Assembly: GCA_023228025.1 (NCBI GenBank)
Contig: JALOCD010000110.1
Coordinates: 1-13,756, forward strand
From: Prolixibacteraceae bacterium
Lineage (GTDB): Bacteria; Bacteroidota; Bacteroidia; Bacteroidales; Prolixibacteraceae
Direction of reading: 5' to 3'
Length of the DNA stretch: 13,756 bases
Part shown: positions 6,965 through 12,632 of the stretch, in pieces
Position numbering within the stretch: position 1 is the stretch's first letter
Layout: each line of letters opens with the position of its first letter
Notes under the pieces: generated by a model
Database searches by the model: none
Told to the model about the DNA's origin: nothing
The model's input: only the letters and a program-made list of their open reading frames with translations
Made by a program: the position numbers and the translations under genes

Positions 6965-9223
6965 TCAAAACTCATCATAGGAAATCTTATCTTTCTGAAT
7001 ACCTAGGCTGTCAAGCATTTCCAATCCTGATTTTATCATTACTGGAGGGCCACATAAATAATATTCTACTTCATTCGGGCTACTGTGATTTTTCAGGTAT
7101 TCCCGGGACAATACATCGTGAATAAAACCAACATATCCATTCCAGTTGTCCTCACTTATAGGTTCAGACAAAGCAATATGAAAAGAGAAGTTTTCATGCT
7201 CATCCTGAAGCCTTTCAAAATATTCGTGATAATAAAGTTCTGCTTTTGACCGGGCTCCATACCAATAACTAACTTTACGCTTTGTTTTATCTGTTTCGAA
7301 CAAATATGCAAGATGGGAACGCAACGGTGCCATACCAGCCCCTCCGCCCAGGTAAACCATTTCCCTTTCGGTTGGCTTTATTTGAAAATCGCCATACGGG
7401 CCTGCCAGTTTAACCTCATCTCCCGGCTTCAGATTAAATACATAAGATGAACCGGCTCCGGCCGTTACATTTTCTCCGTCAGGCGGTAGCGCTATTCTTA
7501 CATTAAACTTTAATTGTTTCTCATTGGCAGGATTCGTGGCCATGGAATAGTTCCGTTTCAGATAAAGCAAATTTTCAGCATAACACTCCAAAAGGTTCAT
7601 CGAATCCCAGGTAGTACGAAAGGGCTGATCAATATCAAACTGATTGAATTTCAGCTTATCAAACGGAGGGATAACAAGTTGTATATATTGCCCCGGACTG
7701 AAACTGAAAGCCTCTCCGTTGGAGGGTTCAAGCACCAATTCTTTTATAAATGTTGCCACATTGTTATTGCTTACAACCTTAAAATTCAACTCTTTGCTAT
7801 GCACTTTCACATCAATAGGCGCAAGTTTCAGGTAAACCTTCCCATTGCCGGCAATAGCTTCATAGGTATTGATCCCCACACAGACCGGGGCACGTCTGGG
7901 CGATCCGTCTTTCAGGCTAAAACGGCCATTGTGTTTTGCACATTCAATTATATCCCCGATTACAACGCCATCGCCCAAATGTGCATTCCCGTGCGTGCAG
8001 TTTCCTTCGGTGGCATATAACCCATCTTCTTCTGTACGATAAACGGCATAGGTTTTCTGGTCAAAATCAAAGCGTACAACCTCCCCTTTGGGCAAATCGG
8101 AAACAGCGCAAACTTCAATCTTGCCATCCACCAAATTTTTCTCACTGCCAACAAACCTGTTTTTAGACCGGATATTTTTAGTTAACGCCGTTTCCGGCAA
8201 TTTTCTTTCGACATAGTAAGAGAGATCTTTTCGCTGTTTTAATACGGCAGGGATTATTTCCTTAAAGGTTTCGATAATCCCATTATAAGGTTTCGGACAA
8301 TCATCTTTCATCAACTCGTGCAATTTAGGCAAGGCATGGTATGGCACCAACGGGAACATGTGATGTTCAACGTGATAATTCATGTTCCAGTATAAAAAAC
8401 GGTTGACCCTGTTCATATAAACAGTACGGCAGTTCAGACGATGGTCCAGCACATTCTCCTGTAACCCGGCATGTTGTGTTAATCCGTAAACCGGCATTAA
8501 CCAGCTACCCAACAAGGTTGGCAATCCAATAAACATTAGCGGAAGAACAGTTCCATAAATGATGGAAAGGGCAATAACCAGCAGGTAAATGGACACAAAT
8601 ACCCGGGCCTTAAAAAATACTTTTTTATGTTCCTGCTCAGGGACATACGTCGCTACTTCTTGATCAATTCGTCCCGCGACATGACGTAACAATTTTTTTG
8701 TTTCAGAAATTGCCGCGCTGATGCCAAAAAAAGTGAGAATGATTTTGCTGATCCGAGGAGGCCTGGGAACCGCGATTTCCGGGTCACGCCCACGAATAAT
8801 CGTATCGCTGTGGTGACGTGCATGGCTCCATCTCCAAACAGTCGATTGCCTGAAAACCATAAAAGATGCAATTTCATACAACAAGTTGTTCATCCAGTCG
8901 GTTTTGAAGGCCGTTCCGTGGCTCGACTCGTGCCAGCGGGAATCGGAGGTAGACGCATACAATACGCTGTAAACAATATACGGCAAGATCACAATCCATG
9001 ATCCCCACCATAGAAAAACCAGGTAACCTGAACCGAAAATAAGGCTGAACCAAATGATGGTGTCCCGAATCGCAGGCCCATCTTTTCGAACCAGAAGTTC
9101 ACGCATTTTATCACGCGGAATTGGCGATTGATACCATTCCGCATCAGCAAGCCCCATTTCAATTGCTTTCTGTGATTCAACACCCACCAGGCTATAATCC
9201 CTCAACATTTTTTCATCATTCAT
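6965..9223 (-). CDS. Desaturase (MocD-like)-Rieske (MocE-like)-NqrF-like reductase fusion oxygenase
   Basis: 752 residues with three modules. (1) About 40-330: fatty-acid-desaturase-type membrane di-iron domain with His boxes H98-ESS-H102, H134-AR-HH138 and H284-VE-HH288 and about four hydrophobic segments. (2) About 368-468: Rieske ferredoxin-like domain with C409-T-H411 and C428-AK-H431, as in the MocE/dioxygenase-ferredoxin class. (3) About 472-752: a reductase strikingly like the C-terminal part of NqrF, with RNYSMATNP (557-565), the NVRIALPP, SSYVFNLKPGD and LAGPYGDF blocks, GGGAGMAPLRSH (626-637), SYWYGARSK, EDNWNGYVGFIH and EYYLCGPPVM. The plant-type ferredoxin normally ahead of this module in NqrF is replaced by the Rieske domain. 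Electrons should flow NADH to FAD to Rieske to di-iron. MocD and MocE take part in rhizopine breakdown, where O-demethylation has been proposed, so an oxidative demethylase or hydroxylase is suggested. It starts 15 bp after the isomerase gene, in the same operon. Annotation simply as a lipid desaturase would be an alternative. Confidence 0.85.
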   Translation of the reverse strand: MNDEKMLRDYSLVGVESQKAIEMGLADAEWYQSPIPRDKMRELLVRKDGPAIRDTIIWFSLIFGSGYLVFLWWGSWIVILPYIVYSVLYASTSDSRWHESSHGTAFKTDWMNNLLYEIASFMVFRQSTVWRWSHARHHSDTIIRGRDPEIAVPRPPRISKIILTFFGISAAISETKKLLRHVAGRIDQEVATYVPEQEHKKVFFKARVFVSIYLLVIALSIIYGTVLPLMFIGLPTLLGSWLMPVYGLTQHAGLQENVLDHRLNCRTVYMNRVNRFLYWNMNYHVEHHMFPLVPYHALPKLHELMKDDCPKPYNGIIETFKEIIPAVLKQRKDLSYYVERKLPETALTKNIRSKNRFVGSEKNLVDGKIEVCAVSDLPKGEVVRFDFDQKTYAVYRTEEDGLYATEGNCTHGNAHLGDGVVIGDIIECAKHNGRFSLKDGSPRRAPVCVGINTYEAIAGNGKVYLKLAPIDVKVHSKELNFKVVSNNNVATFIKELVLEPSNGEAFSFSPGQYIQLVIPPFDKLKFNQFDIDQPFRTTWDSMNLLECYAENLLYLKRNYSMATNPANEKQLKFNVRIALPPDGENVTAGAGSSYVFNLKPGDEVKLAGPYGDFQIKPTEREMVYLGGGAGMAPLRSHLAYLFETDKTKRKVSYWYGARSKAELYYHEYFERLQDEHENFSFHIALSEPISEDNWNGYVGFIHDVLSREYLKNHSSPNEVEYYLCGPPVMIKSGLEMLDSLGIQKDKISYDEF

Positions 9224-9238
9224 GATAGCCGGTTATTA

Positions 9239-10051
9239 TTATTTCAATGCTGATTTCAGGTATTCCATCATAAACAGATTCACGTCCCACTGGTTTGTGA
9301 TTGGCTGTTTGTTGAATGGCAAAATGGTCATATAAGGGTAGGGTCCAAACTCAGGAGTAATGGTGAACTCAGCCCACCCATCTTTCCGGCGTTGATGAAT
9401 CACTTGATTCCACCAGCCCAGGTGCTTATCCAGGGCTTCTTTCCACTCAGGAGCCCGTGGGTCCGGAATTTGAGGCCCTTCAGGAAAACCTACCCGGGCA
9501 TGAATATGGTCTGCCCTTAACAGAGCCAGACTTATAGCTTCAGATTGGTCGTCCAGCCAGGATTCAGCCACATTACACCAGTGAGAAAGATCTAAGCCAA
9601 GACGTAACCCGGGTATATTTTCAAGAAATTGGAAGGTAATATGTGCAGCAAAACTAAATTTTCCACGGTGCGTTTCATGAATGATTTTGACGCCATATTC
9701 ACGGGACACTTCATCGGCCATCTGGATCAGGTCGGCATTTTGCTCATAGGTAAAGAAATCTTTACCGGTTTGAGTATTGATAAACAACGGATTGCTGGTA
9801 GCTAAATTCTCTAATCTTTGGCGGTACTCTTTCTCGTGAGCTTCATAATCTGCTGTCAATGTTTCCCAATGTTGCGCAATCAATTGCAGATCAAACTGTT
9901 TTATTAGTCCCAAAACTTCTTCCTTGCGACCAGGTTCCATCGGCAGGCTCATCTCCACCCCATCATAGCCCGAGTCTTTGACTTTAGCAAAGAACGATTT
10001 AATATCCAGGCTTTCTGATCCCCAAAGCGGACAAAAGAATTTGATTCTCAT
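9239..10051 (-). CDS. Sugar phosphate isomerase/epimerase-like TIM-barrel protein
   Basis: The product has 270 residues and belongs to the AP-endonuclease-2/xylose-isomerase-like TIM-barrel superfamily. Expected elements are present in order: DGVEMSLP (Glu33, early barrel acid), IIHETHRGKF (E126, H128), GLDLSHW (D154, H157), ADHIHARVGFPEGPQ (H184, R186) and ITPEFGP (E234). Together these can form the divalent-metal site used by sugar isomerases and epimerases of this group. There is no signal peptide, so it is cytoplasmic. It starts 23 bp after the URO-D-like gene and ends 15 bp before the desaturase-Rieske-NqrF gene, a tight operon. The likely role is isomerisation or epimerisation of a sugar or oxidised sugar made by the pathway. 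IolE/IolI-type inositol enzymes have the same fold, which is notable next to MocD/MocE-like sequence. The exact reaction cannot be read from the sequence. Confidence 0.8.
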   Translation of the reverse strand: MRIKFFCPLWGSESLDIKSFFAKVKDSGYDGVEMSLPMEPGRKEEVLGLIKQFDLQLIAQHWETLTADYEAHEKEYRQRLENLATSNPLFINTQTGKDFFTYEQNADLIQMADEVSREYGVKIIHETHRGKFSFAAHITFQFLENIPGLRLGLDLSHWCNVAESWLDDQSEAISLALLRADHIHARVGFPEGPQIPDPRAPEWKEALDKHLGWWNQVIHQRRKDGWAEFTITPEFGPYPYMTILPFNKQPITNQWDVNLFMMEYLKSALK

Positions 10052-10074
10052 AAACTTAAATATTCAATTAGTAA

Positions 10075-11112
10075 TTAATGGTCTTTTAATGCTTCAAATA
10101 ATGCCATTATATTTGCCGGGGCAATGTCGGGCAAAATAGCTTCGTGGCTGGGCGAAATAACAAGTCCGGTTGGGAATAAGTTCTTCAGTTCATGCACCTT
10201 TTTTCCAACTTCTTCCGGGGTTCCGTTTACCAACAAGTTTTGGGCATCTACGCCACCGCAGAAAGCAACTTTGCCTTCAAAATGTTTTTTCAGGTTAGGG
10301 GCATCCATTTCATTGGCAAGCGCCTGAATGGGATGAATGATGTCTGCACCCAAATCAGCAAGATCCTGAATAATTGGGAAAATTGACCCGCATGAATGGT
10401 GCATCACAGTAAGCCCGTAACTTCTGGCCTGATCGATCAGCTTTTTTGTGCCGGGAAATACATATTCGCGTAAACTATCAGGATCAATCATTAAACCCGT
10501 TTGGCTACCAAAATCATTCCCGATCAGTACTGCGTCAAGCAATCCTTTTGTCGATTCGTAAAATATCTCGTTGGCTTTTAAATAGAAATCTGTAATACGG
10601 TCAATTACCGCAAAAAACATCTCGGGATTCGTGAGCATCACCAACAGGGCATGTTCCATGCCGAAAGCCGCGCATGCATCCTGAAAATGTGCGCTCCAAA
10701 GAATCCCCATCTTGATTCGGTCGGTAGGCGCATTGACAACCATTCTCCGCGATTCTTCGCGGTCTAGGTACAACCCAGGATCTGGCCAGTGAAATTTATC
10801 GAGATCCGCTACATCCGAATAATCCTCGAAAAATCCGGGAGCAGTAAGCGTCCGTTCATCAGTAGTATCCAGATGGCTTACCTTGGCGAAATTAAACGCA
10901 CAGGCAATATGGTTTGACGGCGGGTAATTATAGGGAACTTCGATGGGATAAATATCATCGTCAATTGCTATGCGAAGCTGATCGATGCTGTTTACTCCAA
11001 AATATTTAATTAATGCCGGTTCAGCTGAAGAAACAGGCAAACCCAACCAGGAAGCGGGCCGGTCAACCGGTTGGTGGTGAATGGTGGCAAAAAAACGGTC
11101 TTTGTGGTTCAT
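10075..11112 (-). CDS. Uroporphyrinogen decarboxylase-superfamily protein (not HemE)
   Basis: The product has 345 residues with a URO-D fold: an N-terminal KDRFFATIHHQPVDRP block, FGSQTGLMIDPDSLREYVFP (201-220), VMHHSCGSI (237-244) and AFCGGVDAQNLL (284-294). The heme-pathway enzyme's N-terminal RQAGR substrate/catalytic signature is absent, so it is unlikely to decarboxylate uroporphyrinogen. Instead it shows H239-x-C241 and a later C285, the HxC...C zinc-ligand pattern of the MtaA/CmuA methyltransferase branch. Proteins of this branch move methyl groups to or from corrinoids or thiols. No corrinoid protein is encoded in the window. It is the first gene of the minus-strand operon, divergent from the AraC regulator gene, and is followed by the isomerase gene. 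Many such URO-D-like proteins sit in sugar loci without a known function. A methyl-handling role is inference, but it fits the demethylation idea for the oxygenases. Confidence 0.8.
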   Translation of the reverse strand: MNHKDRFFATIHHQPVDRPASWLGLPVSSAEPALIKYFGVNSIDQLRIAIDDDIYPIEVPYNYPPSNHIACAFNFAKVSHLDTTDERTLTAPGFFEDYSDVADLDKFHWPDPGLYLDREESRRMVVNAPTDRIKMGILWSAHFQDACAAFGMEHALLVMLTNPEMFFAVIDRITDFYLKANEIFYESTKGLLDAVLIGNDFGSQTGLMIDPDSLREYVFPGTKKLIDQARSYGLTVMHHSCGSIFPIIQDLADLGADIIHPIQALANEMDAPNLKKHFEGKVAFCGGVDAQNLLVNGTPEEVGKKVHELKNLFPTGLVISPSHEAILPDIAPANIMALFEALKDH

Positions 11113-11271
11113 TTACGTATCGTTGTTTTTTGTATTTGTTTCTGAATAGCACAATATTAGAAATTTGAAATGTTAATTACTTTCATATTTCAGGCTTGAT
11201 TATGCACAAATCAGACCTTTACAATTCAGGATTAATATTTTTTTTATAATTTTCAGGCTTTTAAGAAATAC
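11113..11271. promoter_or_regulatory. Divergent promoter/operator region between araC-type regulator and operon
   Basis: These 159 bp separate the starts of the divergent URO-D-like and AraC-family genes, so both promoters should lie here. On the minus strand a TAATATTG near 11151-11158 is close to the Bacteroidota -7 element TAnnTTTG. On the plus strand TAATTTTC (11247-11254) is a weaker match. Neither has a clear -33 partner. The direct repeat listed separately lies inside and is a candidate regulator-binding site. Confidence 0.5.
11188..11260. repeat. Direct repeat TTTCAGGCTT x2, 63 bp apart
   Basis: TTTCAGGCTT occurs at 11188-11197 and again, identically, at 11251-11260, both in the same orientation. 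A partial copy (ATTCAGG) lies at 11224-11230. The 63-bp start-to-start distance is about six helical turns, so both copies face the same side of the DNA, a layout typical of AraC-family half-sites and DNA looping. The downstream copy ends 11 bp before the regulator's ATG, where binding could also autoregulate. Confidence 0.4.
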
Positions 11272-12144
11272 ATGGACACACAAAACCTGCTCAAAAGTCT
11301 TCATCTTTCCTTATTGAATGTGGATGAATGCCTCGCTACAAACTGGAATTTTCAAAAGGTGACCAGTCCGTTCACGCGCTTGTACCTGGTTAATAGCGGC
11401 GAAGGGAATATCATCCACAACCACAAAAAATACGAATTAAAACCTAACAGCCTGTACTTGATACCGAGTTTTACACTTTGCGATTATTCGAGCGAAATCT
11501 TTCTCGGACATTTTTACATTCACTTTATTCCCCAAATCACAGGAGGAACAGACCTTTTTAAACTACTCGGATTTAAGTACGAACTGACAGCAACCGAAAC
11601 CGACTTTCGTTTAATGAAACGCATTTTGGAACTCAACCCCGGAAGAAAGTTGGCGAATCCGGATCCGGGAAAGTATTGTATAGACGACCTTGTTCCCCAT
11701 AACTTATCCATCAGTTCGGCACAGCAAATCGCGGATTGCATGGAGACACATGGCATTTTATTGCAGCTTTTTTCGAGATTTATAAAAGTTGAAGATCAAA
11801 CAGGAACCAGACTTAATCCGAATTCAAAAATCAGTCAGGCCATCGAATATATTCATATAAACCTTTCGAAAACTCTCACCTTAGCTGAATTGGCAGGAAC
11901 CAGTCATCTTTCAAACGATTATTTTTCGAGACTTTTCCTGAAAACAATGGGAATGCGGCCCATCGACTATATCAACCGCAAACGAATTGAGAACGCCCAA
12001 CTGCAACTGGTTGCCACCAACGACCTGATTGAAAAAATCGCCATCGAAGTAGGAATCGACAATTTTTCTTATTTCAACCGCATGTTTAAAAAATACTCCT
12101 GCTCCACCCCCGGCGAATACAGGAGGTTGCACAGGTTGGTGTGA
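11272..12144 (+). CDS. AraC-family transcriptional regulator
   Basis: The product has 290 residues. The N-terminal half (about 20-100) looks like a cupin-type sensor: the segments TRLYLVNSGEGNIIHNHKKY, LKPNSLYLIPSF and LGHFYIHF resemble AraC_binding domains. Residues about 185-288 form the AraC/XylS double helix-turn-helix: the first at LTLAELAGTSHLSNDYFSRL (202-221), the second across DLIEKIAIEVGIDNFSYFNR (251-270), ending MFKKYSCSTPGEYRR, the usual recognition-helix and PGEYR signature. No periplasmic or membrane part is present, so it senses a cytoplasmic ligand, plausibly a 6-deoxy sugar or derivative. It is transcribed divergently from the URO-D/isomerase/oxygenase operon and convergently with the mutarotase gene. 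It very likely controls the divergent operon, possibly also the fucosidase-mutarotase unit. The ATG at 11272 has an A-rich upstream sequence without a strong Shine-Dalgarno. Confidence 0.9.
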   Translation: MDTQNLLKSLHLSLLNVDECLATNWNFQKVTSPFTRLYLVNSGEGNIIHNHKKYELKPNSLYLIPSFTLCDYSSEIFLGHFYIHFIPQITGGTDLFKLLGFKYELTATETDFRLMKRILELNPGRKLANPDPGKYCIDDLVPHNLSISSAQQIADCMETHGILLQLFSRFIKVEDQTGTRLNPNSKISQAIEYIHINLSKTLTLAELAGTSHLSNDYFSRLFLKTMGMRPIDYINRKRIENAQLQLVATNDLIEKIAIEVGIDNFSYFNRMFKKYSCSTPGEYRRLHRLV

Positions 12145-12197
12145 AAATAGCAGAATAAAACACAAAGTAAGATTGTAAAATAAAGGATTATCCTTTT

Positions 12198-12267
12198 TCG
12201 CGCAAAAACGTAAAGTAACGCAAAGAAACAAATTCAAACTTTGCGTTGCTTTACGTTTTTTGCGCGA
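12198..12267. repeat. Long inverted repeat between convergent genes (REP-like, possible bidirectional terminator)
   Basis: Left arm 12198-12225 (TCGCGCAAAAACG...AACGCAAAG) pairs with right arm 12239-12267 (CTTTGCGTTG...TTTGCGCGA). Pairing is almost perfect, with one extra base and one G-T position, around a 13-nt loop. It lies 53 bp past the AraC-family stop and 6 bp past the mutarotase stop, so it could block read-through in both directions. No long T-tract follows either side. The TTTGCGT-type arms resemble short intergenic repeats scattered in many Bacteroidota genomes. A separate short dyad (AAAGGAT-T-ATCCTTT) sits at 12182-12196. Confidence 0.7.
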
Positions 12268-12273
12268 CATTTC

Positions 12274-12597
12274 TTATTCTAAATGGAAAACCTCTTCCAT
12301 GTTTGCCCACCATTCGCCTTCAGCTCTTGTAGATAGTGGTTTTTGCATCAATTCCATGATAGCCCACCACTCCTGCGTTTTGGGATGGGCTGCCATCTTT
12401 GCCATATCTGCTTCAAAATTATCACCTGTGTATTCAAAGTAGGCAAAGAGCAAGTTGTCTTTGAAGAAAATCGAATAATTGCTTATGTGACAGGCTTTAA
12501 TCATTTTCAAAACTTCCGGCCAAACGGCAGCATGGTAAGCTTTGTATTTTTCAAACTGCGGAGGGTCTATCTCGATAATCTGTCCGAACCTTCTCAT
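12274..12597 (-). CDS. rhaM: L-rhamnose/L-fucose mutarotase (RhaM, DUF718 family)
   Basis: The product has 107 residues, near the 104 of E. coli RhaM. It is a small cytoplasmic alpha-beta barrel enzyme that interconverts the alpha and beta anomers of L-rhamnose. Family hallmarks are YKAYHAAVWPEVL (Y18 and H22, positions that coincide with the tyrosine and catalytic histidine I recall for E. coli RhaM), ISNYSIFFKDNLLFAYFEY, the WW pair near 77-78 (TQEWWAIM) and the C-terminal EEVFHL. It starts 35 bp after the GH29 fucosidase stop on the same strand, so the two are probably co-transcribed. That pairing suggests the in vivo sugar may be L-fucose, or a related 6-deoxyhexose, rather than rhamnose; the DUF718 family is known to include both kinds of annotation. 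A long inverted repeat follows directly downstream. Confidence 0.9.
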   Translation of the reverse strand: MRRFGQIIEIDPPQFEKYKAYHAAVWPEVLKMIKACHISNYSIFFKDNLLFAYFEYTGDNFEADMAKMAAHPKTQEWWAIMELMQKPLSTRAEGEWWANMEEVFHLE

Positions 12598-12632
12598 GCT
12601 AGTGGCTTTTAATCAGTTGGTTAAATATATAT

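Noticed and set aside
7514..8166. Plus-strand ORFs of 63-168 residues opposite the Rieske/reductase region
   Set aside because: They are antisense to strongly conserved Rieske and NqrF-like motifs and have no domain signal.
6965..9223. Bona fide Na+-translocating NADH:quinone reductase subunit F
   Set aside because: Only the C-terminal flavin/NADH part is NqrF-like. The N-terminus is a desaturase-Rieske fusion and no nqrA-E genes are nearby.
10075..11112. Heme biosynthesis hemE
   Set aside because: The N-terminal RQAGR signature of HemE is absent, and the HxC...C site and sugar-locus context point to another branch of the superfamily.
12182..12196. Short dyad AAAGGAT-T-ATCCTTT as an intrinsic terminator
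   Set aside because: The one-base centre cannot form a normal hairpin loop; the adjacent long inverted repeat is the stronger structure.
11911..12270. 119-residue minus-strand ORF across the regulator 3' end and the inverted repeat
   Set aside because: It is antisense to the AraC helix-turn-helix region, and its N-terminus is just translated intergenic repeat.
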